This document shows, piece after piece, positions 47,144-57,681 of a DNA stretch of 64,000 nt; position 1 is the first letter of the stretch, and each line of letters begins with the position of its first letter. Under the pieces are notes generated by a model. It did not search any database. It worked only from the letters and a program-made list of their open reading frames with translations, and was not told the origin of the DNA. The stretch comes from Phlyctochytrium arcticum (taxonomy: Eukaryota; Chytridiomycota; Chytridiomycetes; Chytridiales; Chytridiaceae), in the NCBI GenBank assembly GCA_025602905.1, contig JAHLKI010000020.1, positions 431,746 through 495,745 on the forward strand, written 5' to 3'. A program made the translations under genes and the position numbers.

Positions 47144-48374
47144 TGCCTGGGTTTGCGGCTATACTCGAGTACAAGGATAGATCGCGGAGATTGTTGTGTC
47201 CGCTGCGCAGGGAATCCAAGGACAACCTTTTGAAAAAGGGAGTTTCTGGTGAGTTTTGGCGCACCCTTCTATCTTTCTTGTTGGCCACTGATGGAAATGG
47301 GAGGGGGAGGGGAGAGAGAAACAATACTTTGATGAAACATTTGATTAGGGTCAATCAAGGCACGGCACAGGTAATTTTTTTCACTTACCGATTCTTCGTT
47401 TATAATTGCCGAATGCTAGGTTGAGGTTGTTACCGGCAATTGGCGTGTACTTGAAGTACTCTATCTACTCGAGTACCCCGTACGGAATACCGGGTCGGAT
47501 GGGTTGCCGAGAGGAAAAATCTTGTTTTCCTTTTTTTGTCTGTCTCAATTTGGTGTTGGTTCGCCTCCACCAATATATCGTTTCGTCCCCCAAACCCTGG
47601 CGGTTCCTTGACAAAGACGTGGGACTAAATAAAGGAGAGATTGTCGGGTGCCTCGGGTTCTCACTCGTTTGTTCGTCGACGCTTTTGACGGGGGGCGAAG
47701 CAAAGACAGTGGTTGGGAGGGTGAAGTTTATAATGTAGAGGCTCAGACTGGTAGATGAAATAAATATAAGCGAAGTGACGATCGCAAGTATATAACGCCG
47801 AAATGGTGGATCGCGGGAGTGACGATGGAAAAGGGCCCTGCCACATCCGGAGCAACGGTAGATTCTTTTGAGTGATCGGCGCGGGTGGGGGTATTTTTGG
47901 TCTCTGGGTCAAAACCTTTTAGGGAATGGGAAGTTTGACTTTTACCGTTGAAATATCATGAACGGCAGAGTGGTAAATGTTTGACTTTTTCTCGTTCATT
48001 ATTTTTTTGCCAGTCAATTAAGCGATGCTTTTTGGATGTAGCAGCGAATAGGAGGACCCGGAACGCTCACGCAGCAGGACGTCGTATTGGGCGTAGCCCG
48101 TTGCCCCTTTGGCCCAAGTGACCACCCACACCTTCCGGGGCTTCTCGCTGCTTTCGGCACGCCGGTTGAACTTGAAAACACATCACACCAAGAGTGTTAG
48201 ACGCCGCCGGGGGACCAATTTCAACATTTTGCCCCTGAAACAAGCATTGCATTTACGGAATGAAACGCTTTGACGACTTGCGCTTTGTTTATAACGCAAC
48301 ATCAACCACAGCCGCATTGTTGAAAACTCCAGAGCATCCGAAAGTCCAAAACGAGAACGACGACCGAACGAACG

Positions 48375-48470
48375 ACGACGACGACGACGACGAGCGACGT
48401 CGCCGCCGCCGCCGTTGCGCAAGGCTCAGGCCAGCCATCGCAACTTTTTGGGTGAAGAACCCAAAAGTTC
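48375..48470 (+). repeat. Trinucleotide tract and hairpin
   Basis: A (GAC)n tract from about 48375 is followed by (GCC)n-type sequence. At 48442-48469 there is a stem (AACTTTTTGGG with CCCAAAAGTT, one-base bulge) around a short loop. Confidence 0.6.
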
Positions 48471-49506
48471 CAGGCCCTCCACCGACCAGGGCAGCCTTGC
48501 TTATCACGGCTGTTTGTTCCCTTGGGTTTGTAGCTCCGAAGCACCGGTAGCTCCGAAATCCCTTTTTTCGGTGGTTTTTTCGGTACGGCGTTGGGTTGTT
48601 TTTCCGGGAGCGGTTATATGAATCGTAGATCGTCCACGGAGAGCCAGATCGTGAAGGACAAAAGTGAGACTCGGGTAGCGATTTTATCACAAGGCATATT
48701 AACCCTGAACTCACTAATTATCCCATTCGTCACAAGTATAAACATACTAAACAACAACCGCAATGCAGAAAACACTCCCCAAACCACAACATCAAAAGGT
48801 TATCTGCTTTTAAGCGTTTCGAAATGAGCCATGATCATACATTGGTCTTTGACTATGAGTAAAATCATCTTTGAGATCTGCGATACAAAAGATGCTTCGA
48901 TGTTTTCGGAGGGGGGTACAGTAGCTCCGAGGTTTAGAACATTGGAAGGCGGCCCATGGCTGTACGGAATCCTGGTTTTGCGTCCCCAGGGCAAACGAGA
49001 TAAAAAATGCCAGAGACCTAAAATTTTGTTGGAAAGAATAATTGGATCAAGTCTCCTTTTGCAATCTGGTAATCTTGTGTAGAATAGGAGGGTCCTTTTT
49101 TTGTGATGATTTTGCGCTAGAGTCTCAGAGAGTACCAGAGAAGATAATGCCGACGATGAATTTACAAAATAATGAAGACCAAACCGCCATCTACAGATAT
49201 CCTGAAAAGATGACTTCCGTTCCTTCCAAATCTTTCATGAATGATGGCCATCGGAGACTTGGCCAGTTCGTCCTCAGAGAGACTGTGGGAAGTGAGAGGG
49301 CGTGGAAGGGAAGTGAGAGAGCGTTGGAAGGAAAGTCGGTGCCCGACGGTTTTGACACCGTACAAAAGGGGGCATGCGGAAATCTGGCGATGCCCATTAT
49401 GGACTCTTTCACAAGAGGCAGGAAGGGTTAGCTGGTACTTGTTGATGCCCTTCCCGCGAGTTGTGCACGAGAACGTTGGGACTGTCGGGCTATATAAGTT
49501 CCGCAG

Positions 49507-49940
49507 GGAATATCAACGACCCGCTCGACACTCCAAAACCTGCGTATACCCGAGCTGCACACATCTTTGACGGATACGTCCATCGTCAAATTGTTGATTA
49601 TTGTTGACCGTCTATTAGAGGATGATGATCCCGATGTGCGCCAAGAGGCGGCAGAACTTGCGTCCAAGGTCATGAAATTAAAGGTTTGCTCACATGACTT
49701 AAATTGTGCCCCGGTATTGAGACTAACGTCTACTGTTCTTAGCAACCTGTTTCCTCCTCGCGTTGTCGGGCATTGTTGGGATCATATCTGGCCAGCCAAA
49801 AATGGAGCGACGAAGCAAGATCCGATATTGCTACTGAATGTTGCAATAAAGTTATTGGCGAGCAGGATGGTAAGTTGGATGCGTTACTTCGTGAACTGCA
49901 GAAAGATGGGGCGATGCATCAGATCAGGCTAGATGATTAG
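49507..49940 (+). pseudogene. 3' fragment of a HEAT-like (possibly THADA/DUF2428-family) gene
   Basis: An exon opens after the acceptor TTCCGCAG at 49506 and ends at 49683. After a 59-bp intron (GTTTGC, CTAAC, TTCTTAG) a second exon runs 49743-49940 to TAG. The ~125 residues read as one sensible sequence, including LLIIVDRLLEDDDPDVRQEA and QPVSSSRCRALLGSYLASQK. LLEDDDPDVRQEA is a HEAT-type helix and resembles the C-terminal part of THADA/Trm732-family proteins, which act in tRNA ribose methylation. No upstream exons are found in the 3.5 kb before it, so it appears to be a detached 3' piece. Its stop lies 3 bp before a MULE transposase-like frame. Confidence 0.4.
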
Positions 49941-49943
49941 AAC

Positions 49944-50161
49944 CGCGTCACCCATCTACTTGTTATCCCAAACTCAGTCCACGATTTGTTGAAAACGGAA
50001 AGAAGCACGGCCGTGATCCAAATTGATGAAACTTACCGCACAAACCAACATGGCATTGGAATGTTGCATGTGGTGTGCAACACCAATACCAACCTGACCT
50101 ATACCCTGGGCTATTGCTTTATGCAGACGGCTACGGAGGAAGATCTGGTATGGATCCTAGA
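49944..50161 (+). mobile_element. MULE-type transposase fragment
   Basis: A frame of ~72 residues contains THLLVIPNSVHDLLKTE, IQIDETYRTNQHGIGMLHVV, NTNTNLTYTLGYCFM and TEEDLVWILE. This matches the start of the Mutator-like (MULE) DDE domain (THLFFAHP..., DCTYKTNxYxxPLL, TNTNxTFxVGYCF, EEDYxWAL), with the first catalytic Asp in IDETY. The rest of the DDE domain, a zinc finger and termini are not visible, so it is a fragment. It directly follows the HEAT-like gene fragment. Confidence 0.6.
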
Positions 50162-50296
50162 AAGCTTCGTGCAGAAACCGCCTGGTGGATTTGCGGCTGT
50201 GTCATTGTGCTACTCATCATTGCTGCCGTTATTGTGTACTTTCAAGTCATTCGGCCGATGCAAAACACAACACCAGCACCAGCACCTGCATCTTGA
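50147..50296 (+). other. Possible membrane-anchor exon
   Basis: In another frame, overlapping the end of the MULE fragment, lies a short coding-like stretch. It has one hydrophobic helix (WWICGCVIVLLIIAAVIVYF) and a polar APAPAS end. It could be a terminal exon of a membrane protein or chance. Confidence 0.15.
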
Positions 50297-50748
50297 TTCG
50301 ACTTCATCATATCCCTTTTTGGTTATCCTCATTGTAATTATGTTTTTCATTAACACCTGCGAGGTGTCCATCCTGCTCCGCTGTTGAGACTTGTCTGCCA
50401 TCTTCATCTATCCACTGTTGCGGGGTTATCGCGTGCGCAAGGTCTACGGCGTATGTCTACCAACGTATCGCGTATGTTTTCTGAAGACAGGATTTCACAA
50501 GATCTTGTTCATTGGGTTTTGCTATTGGCAGCGCTTAATTTGATATTTTCCTTTTGTCATTCATGCCATTGACTGGGACGGAAGTATGATAGTAACGTTT
50601 GGAAAGTCATCCAAGTCGATGTTGGAGTGGTCAAAATCATTGTCGGAGACTCGGAGCGGAGTGGCTTGCTGGTTTTGAAATTGACACCCGCAATTGGAAG
50701 ATCACCAAGATCGTCAAAACTCACCAAAACCTCCCAAAACCCAATAAA

Positions 50749-52063
50749 ATGCGCTCCAAACTCCCACCTCACATCGGCCGCCTCTTCCCCACCACCCGCC
50801 CCTTCTCCTCCACATCGCACGTCACCCGCCATGCCGCCACTCTCCCCACAATCGCATTCGACATGGACGGGGTCCTCATCCGCGGCGGAAAAGCGATATC
50901 GAGTGCGAGACGGGCACTGGAGAAACTGCGGGGTGATAATGCCAAGAATGTGTAAGTGTTTTATATTGAAAAGCTTATGTTTGGGGGAGTGTTGATGGTG
51001 CGTTTTTAGGCAAGTTCCGTTTGTGGTATTGACGAATTCGGGTGGACAGACTGAAGGGAGTAAAGCAAGATTACTATCCAAAAAATTGGATTTTGAGGTA
51101 AAGGAGATAACCCTCTTTTTGGTGAAACGAGGCCTCTAAATACTGACAACTATAGATTCATCCCCACCAAATGATTTTATCCCATTCGCCCATGCGGCAT
51201 TTGGCGCAAAAGTATGGAAATGTCCTGGTCCATGTGGTCGGCAACGAGACGTGTAAAGAGGTCGCCAAGGCGTATGGGTTTAAGCATGTGGTGACATCGA
51301 GGGAGATTCGGAATTGGGATCGGACGCTGTGGCCGTATGAGGTTGTAGGGGATGAAGAGGATGTGGAGGTGAGCTGAACCGCAAAACGTTTGAAAAAAAA
51401 ACTGAATAATGGATTTTTAAACATTGATGACTTGAATAGTGTCCATACGACTTATCCCAAACCCCGATTGCGGCCACACTCATTTTTCACGATCCTCCAG
51501 ATTGGGGTCGCGACATTCAACTCATCACCGATATCCTATCCACCCCACCCTCCGCCAAAGGTCTCATCACCCAACGACAGTCCACCTACCCATTCACCCA
51601 ATCCACTCCCCTCTACTCCTCCAATGCCGATTTCCTGTGGGCCAACGAATGGGCTCACCCCCGCTACGGCCAGGGCGGGTTCGTGACCGCCCTCCGCGCA
51701 GTATGGGAACGCGTATCGGGCGGCACACATCTCCATATCCACGGGCAATTCGGTAAACCTCATCGCGAAACGTACATTTACGCCGAAAAGGTACTGAGAG
51801 CCAATGCGGATCGATTGGCCGCTGAGACGAGTGGGTCGAGAAGGGTTGCCGCACCCGATCAATTGAATGCGTATATGGTGGGGGATAACCCTGACTCGGA
51901 CATTGCGGGTGCGGTTGCGTATGGGTGGAATAGTGTCTTGTTGCGGACGGGCGTGTACCGGGATGGGTTTATCCTTGAACCGCGGAATACGCCGACGGTG
52001 GTGGTGCACGATGTGGGGGAAGCCGTGGATTGGATTCTGCGGAGAGAAGGGATAGAAGGATAG
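50749..52063 (+). CDS. Mitochondrial HAD-superfamily hydrolase (CECR5/YKR070W type)
   Basis: Inferred exons are 50749-50951, 51010-51097, 51156-51368 and 51440-52063, giving 375 residues; introns are 58, 58 and 71 bp. The Arg/Ser/Thr-rich N-terminus lacks acidic residues, as in mitochondrial presequences. HAD motif I is IAFDMDGVLIRGGKAI, motif II is VLTNSGG, and the C-terminal motif is YMVGDNPDSDIAGAVAYGWN. Family features between them are HPHQMILSHSPM, ATLIFHDPPDWGRDIQLITD and SNADFLWANEWAHPRYGQGG. This is the TIGR01456-like (CECR5) group, phosphatases of unknown physiological substrate. Confidence 0.9.
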
Positions 52064-52256
52064 ACTCTGTAGATAATTTTTTCGTGAGCTACGTTTATGT
52101 TTTATAGAGCATTCTGTTTTGTAACAACAGTGGTGTATATATTTCTAGAAAAGATTTGCATAGAAGGTTTGGGGCGGACAATAAAAACAATTAAACGAAA
52201 AAGAAAACATCCCATGGTGCAGAACGTTCCACGACCATATATAAAAAGGCAACTCT

Positions 52257-53573
52257 CTACAGACCGACAAAGGCGAGAGCCGCGCCAGCCATGCCAGCGA
52301 AAAGGGCAGTAACTTTGCCCGCAGACAGTATGCCGCCACTGGACGATCGAGCCTCTGGATCCGTCACAATGTTGGCGGGTGTGGCAAAGAGGTAGCGAGA
52401 CGATGCAGGTTCAAAGTCTTGTTTGAATGCAGCCAGGATAGTTGGATCCTTGGTGATGCTAAAGTCGCGGAATGTTGACTCTTCGGGTTTCTCCCACTCA
52501 AAGACGCAGATGGCCTTGAGGCGGGGGTGCTGGTCCAAAAAGGTCGTGTTGGTAATGTACTGGCGCCACCAGGCCTGTTTGATGGCCAGAGCGCCTGGGC
52601 CGGGGTCAATGGCCCCAGCGTTTTCCGAGCTGGTTGGGGATGGGACGCGGTACTGGTGGAAGGCGGCGCCGGCTTCCGTGATGAAGAGGGGTTTCTTGTT
52701 GTTTTCGGCAAAGAGTTGGTAAAAGTTTTGGGCGTTGGGGCCAAATCCGTGGAGGAGCTGGTTGTATCGGCCGGCGGGGGGGAGGACGTTGGTGAGGTAA
52801 GGGAAGTCGGCTCCAAAGTAGTAGGTCGACAGACCGACCCAGTCAATCACGTCGTTGCCGGGGTAGTATGGGAGGTAAGGGTCATCCATTTCGTCGAGCT
52901 GGCCATTCTTGTTGGTATCCAAGGCGGCAAATTCGGCCGCGTCCAGGGCGGGTGTCATGGAGTATTGGCCATTGCCGTAAGGGTACCCAGCCTGCATGTT
53001 GGGTGCCCAGATAAAGGCGACTCGATCGCGGACATCGGGTCGAGCACGGATGGCCGTGACGAGTCGTTTCCACATGGCAATGTACGCCAAGGGTCGTTGA
53101 GCATAGGGTTGCCAGCTACCGTTCATTTCGGGCGCCAATCGAAGAAAGACACCGCGACCGCGATTGACAAAGGTCGCAATCTGGGCGACCAGAGGGTTGA
53201 TGACGGCGTCTGTGACTTGATCGGGCAAAATGGTCGGGTAAACAGAGAGATACAGGAACGCATTGGTTTTGGCCTCGTCTAGGAGGGCAGTAGGAGGAAG
53301 ATGAGGTGATTCAAGTGGGAGATTCTCGGCCATGTGAATGACACTCTATATTCATGAGGGCATTAGTTCCTTATTATATCCTTCCTTATATACATCAAAT
53401 CAACGTACCGGTGCACGACCGAGCCGGTCGCCAAAGGCTTTGGGGGTATCCTTGTTGGGAGCCGTGTCGAGCCATGCTCCAAAGATGATTTTTGGTGGTT
53501 CAAGTGGGGCCTGGGCTGCCACAAAGGTGGAAGCGGCTGCTACGAGCAGACAAGCAGCGGATGAGAGCTTCAT
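52257..53573 (-). CDS. GH26-like secreted GPI-anchored glycoside hydrolase
   Basis: Inferred exons are 53573-53409 and 53345-52257 (63 bp intron, phase 0), giving 417 residues. A signal peptide (MKLSSAACLLVAAASTFVAA) precedes FGAWLDTAPNKDTPKAFGDR, the GH26 entry motif. The candidate acid/base Glu lies in LRLAPEMNGSW and the nucleophile Glu in LFITEAGAAF, as in GH26 beta-mannanase/glucanase-type enzymes; VFEWEKPEE follows. The segment DTNKNGQLDEMD fits an EF-hand/dockerin-type calcium loop (D-x-N-x-N-G-x-L-D-x-x-D). The C-terminus SSSGGILSAGKV then a hydrophobic tail suggests a GPI anchor. It would act on cell-surface or plant-derived beta-glycans; the substrate is not certain. Confidence 0.8.
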
Positions 53574-54826
53574 GATGGCGAGAAGGGGTTTGTTGAGACG
53601 TGGGGGAGAAGAGGAGGTCGGATGCGAGGGTGGTAGTGGTTACTGGTAAGAACTTTCAAAATGCCCCCAATTCAGTTCAAGCTTCCAGGAAAGTTTTTTG
53701 CGGCGGTGCACTGGTCTATTTTTGGGAGAATCTTGTCGGAATGCGCAACCCAGCAAAAACGACCAAAGGACGACGACACGACGAAACGACGAACGATGAA
53801 CGACAACTAGATCCGGCTAGTTATCAGGCAGGTGGTATGGTTTTTTTCGAGTGTTGAAATAGCGGTCAAAGTATACTGTACGTGTAAAAAACCGAGCCGC
53901 TTTGAGAAGACAGGAAACGGCGAGTTTCTAGCTGGAGCGCGAGATTTTCTTGATCCGAATGAGAATACGAGTACAACCTGCAATATCCGGAACTCAAAAC
54001 TGCGATATGCCAGGCCGCTTTCTTCAAATTACTACGGAGTTATAAGTTGGACGTCCTGGTTCTATGATACTCGTATTAGGAGGACGGTTTCGGTTTTGAC
54101 TGGGGAGAGAAGGAGAGATGGACGCTCTGCCGCTGCTATGGCCAATTCCAGGCCAAAACGTCCTGCCTCAACTGCAACAGGGACCTGTCCATATGCAATT
54201 CTGGACTGCGCGCCTTGGGAGTACTTGAGGAAAGTAGTGTCATGATTGACTTTGACGGGGTTAAGAAATGTAGATGTTTAATTAATGATTTAGGTTTTGC
54301 CTGCGCAGAACATCCCCTCGTCCGCGCATTCATTTGGGTCGACTTTTTCATTCATAGAACCCCCATGGTAAGATATCATACTCTCATCGGCCACTCCAGG
54401 AAGTCTAAGGATCCATTTTCTACGGGACTCGGGAGCGCTGCGGCGGCCAGAGTTTCCAGGCCACAAAATAAAGTTCGGGTTATCGGCTTACGCAAGCTGG
54501 CCGCAGCGGCACAGCCAGTCTGACCGTTCAAAGAATCAAAGCTTCGGCCGGTGGCCTTTGCCTTTAGACTTGGGATATATACCAGCACGCAAGTGTTCAA
54601 AAGGACCTGTGCTTGCAAAGAATCGGCATTGAGAAAGAACTGGTTTTCTTTTTTTTTTTGATCTGTAGCTGCTTTCTGCAACACTTGAAGGACTGTGCGC
54701 ATACCAATACATCGCGCAGCAGAAACGAAATAACCGCGTCAAACAGGTTGGTTTTGAGGCTAGAGGCAATGTATTGGTTCATCATACTAATGGAGATGAT
54801 GGAACACAGGAAAAAGTCTTTTAACC
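53574..54826. other. Divergent intergenic region
   Basis: These 1.25 kb separate the GH26-like gene from the next GPI-type gene. I see no coding sequence with a domain and no RNA gene. Confidence 0.45.
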
Positions 54827-56089
54827 ATGCCTGCTACTCACCGTCGCAGCTCATCATCAACGGTCGTCGCATCCGCGGCCGCCGCCATCCTCCTCTTTGC
54901 TCAGTCATCGGAAGCCATCCGAATCGACCGCCCCAACGCCGATTCAGTCGTCTCCCCCGGCCAAAACGTGCCCATCTTTGCTACCCCCCTGCAAACCCCA
55001 ACCACCACCGCCTTTGCCTTTTGTGCCGTCACGGATGCAGGGCGCAACGATGCGGTCGTTGCCTGGTGTGGGAATACCCGGAATGGCGCGTTTACGGTGC
55101 AGGATATGTTGAATGGACGCGTGACGGCGGATATGCCGCCTAGAGTGCCGGCTGGGCAGTATCGCGTTGTGATTGCCCAAACGATTCCCGCAGGCTGTCA
55201 AGCAGGTATGTGTTCTTTTTTCTGACGGCCAAAAATGTATGCTAATGAAGGATTGTATATAGTGTCCTGCGCAATCAACCCGATCAGTGGTCCCAATTTT
55301 GCCATTACGGCGGGCCCAGGGCCAGCAGCTCCCCAATCGGACCCGGCAACCGACCCCCGCGGATTCGGAATAACCCTGTCCCTACCCGCCCGCATCGCAG
55401 CCGGCACAGCAACCCCTGTGCGCATTCTCACCGACGCCCGGTTCGACGAAGGTACCCAAATCACCGAATGTAATCTTGTCGCTGGGGATGCACCGACCAG
55501 CGGACTCTCTACCCCGATTGGGAGTTGTGGGGGCGGAGCCAAAGCCGGCGCATTCTCACCCGCGGAAATGAGGGCGGGAACAGTCACAATTGGACCACCC
55601 GGCAACCTCCGGGGAGCATTTCGCGTAGAGTTGACCGTCTCGTCGGCGGGATGTCGCGTGGATGACAATTGTTTTTCGGATAAAGTCATTAGCACCAATT
55701 TTCAAGTGGTGGCCCCTGGACAGGCTGATCCGGCTCCTACTACACCTGCCCCCCCAGCACCACCGGCGCCTGCTCCTCCTGCTCCTCAGGTTCCTGCCCC
55801 TGCCCCTGCACCGACACGTACCCCGCAACCTGTTCCCCAGCCCGCACCCATCCCAACCATCGTTGTCCCCCGCCCCAGCCCAACCGAAACCGACATTTTT
55901 ACCCTCCCGACCGAACTCCCCCCCTCAACCCTCACACCCATCACCAACCGCTCAACATCTACTCCCCCTTCTCGTCCAACCGCGACCCCCGCCCCTCAAC
56001 GCCCACCCAGTTCGTCGGCCTCTACTACCACCCCACCTCTCCTCCTCTCCCTTCTGATTCTACCCATCTCCCTCCTCGGTCTTTGGTAG
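54827..56089 (+). CDS. Secreted GPI-type cell-surface protein
   Basis: Inferred exons are 54827-55205 and 55263-56089 (57 bp intron, phase 1), giving 401 residues. The N-terminus has a basic stretch and a hydrophobic signal segment (TVVASAAAAILLFAQSSEA). Two similar ~110-residue units follow (IRIDRPNADSVVSPGQNVPI and FGITLSLPARIAAGTATPVR), each with cysteines and ending in a PAG/LRG-xxRV strand. This is weakly like Kre9/Knh1-type Ser/Thr-rich membrane-anchored domains. Residues ~290-375 are a Pro/Ala/Thr-rich stalk, probably O-glycosylated. The last 20 residues are hydrophobic (PPLLLSLLILPISLLGLW), as for a GPI attachment signal. Function unknown; a wall structural protein is likely. Confidence 0.65.
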
Positions 56090-57681
56090 ATTTCGGTGGG
56101 AACATGAACATCTACACACAACAATTTTGTTAGAATGAGAGCAAGCTTTATATCTTCTATACATATACATATGTACATATCATACATACACCAAATTGGA
56201 TACATTCGCATAAAAACATCATAAATGGAGGGGAAATAATGAAATCCACAGCCTGATTCGAAATGGCCATGCCCTTAAAAGACAAAACTAACGAAAACAT
56301 GTTCATCCCAAACACACATCACGGTGAAAACCGTGGGAAAAATGTTGACGTAATATTCTTGGCTAGTTACTTTTTTCTAGGCTGTCTTTTTTGCAAATGA
56401 GAGCTACTAGACTAAACTCTTTGACCCATTGGGCAGACCGAGTTTCAGGCCCAGAGTCTTTTGAATACTCGGGAACCATTTTAGGAATAAGACATGACAG
56501 CTGTGGGTTGGTTCCCTATAGGAACATGAGAGACCAAAAAATGAATGGAACTGTCAAGAAGGTCCAGGGGCGTATTGATATTAGATTTCCTGCAGAGTTT
56601 ATTTCGTATATAGTGATGCTTTGATAAAAAGCCTTGTATTTACAGAAAAGGGTGGGAGAAAAGGGCGAAGAGGGAGAAAAAGAAGGAAATGGTATATATA
56701 GTGGTGGAATGTTGTGGGTTCGGATATGGGGAATAGTCGAGGGTCGCGGGTAGATAGGTATGTGGTATTAATGGGCGTATATTGGTGTGATGAATGTATT
56801 CAGTTTTTTTCCAGGTTGCGGTGATGCAGGGACCACGATGGGTTGCGATGAGTGCTGAAGTAGGTTGTGTGGGGTACATATATTTTTGTGGGTATCGACA
56901 GACACCTCCCCCTGAATGCATCACCCACTGGAAAATTGTGTGCTAATGACATATTTTCCATCCCTCGAGAGCGTCACTTTCATTTTTCCGCCAAGGATGC
57001 CAAGGCCAACCGTCACCTTCCCCTTTTGCATTCGCAGGGATACGACATCCCACCATGGAGTCGGCGTCTTCTTGGGCGTCATGATGCGGGTATGTGATAT
57101 ATACCTTGGAAGGCAGATGGAAGGTTTTCCAACCTTTGTTGCTGCTGTTGGGTGGCAGACCACACCACTGGCTTTTTATATATAGCATCCAGTTTCCTGT
57201 GGAAGCCGGTGGAAGGCAATGGAAGGACACTGTCGTCGCACCGGCCGCTAATCTACCTCGACTGGGATAAATGAACGGACCCTGCTGCTGCTCAGCGCAA
57301 CCCGAGATTTTCCCGCCAAAAATTTACGTAAGCAATGTCCGACGGTCCGAACGATTTCCGCGACAACTGATGGGTGCTATACTGATGTAAATTCTAATGT
57401 AAAAGAGTGCTAAGAAGTGAATGAAATGATCGAACATATGATAAAATATAAGTGGGAGGATGTTCACCGCGCCAAACTGTGTAATAGGTGCAAACTACGC
57501 CCTAAAAACCGACAGCATGAGATTGTCATGGGGTATGGAAATGGACCCCAAACGTCAAACGCAGAACGCATCGATGTGAGGCTGAGATATCTCAATCTAG
57601 ACAATGTTTGTAAGAAAGTGAGTAATTGTTCATGGTGTAGCGGCGCAACCAGCGCCTGAGGGGCAGGCGAGTACCCTGTCT
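56090..57681. other. Intergenic region before the mobile-element block
   Basis: No gene is recognised in these 1.6 kb. Sequence is AT-rich up to about 56900 and mixed after. I looked for but did not find terminal inverted repeats matching the right side of the helicase-DUF6589 unit. Confidence 0.4.

Larger units (their letters stand above)
45988..49506. other. Gene-poor interval with simple repeats
   Basis: I find no convincing gene in these 3.5 kb. The interval holds a (GT)n tract, an 18-bp direct repeat, a GAC/GCC trinucleotide tract and a small hairpin, listed or described separately. Confidence 0.5.

Noticed and set aside
47050..47424. Frames around the 18-bp repeats as a small gene
   Set aside because: The translation is built on the repeated segment and has no recognisable feature.
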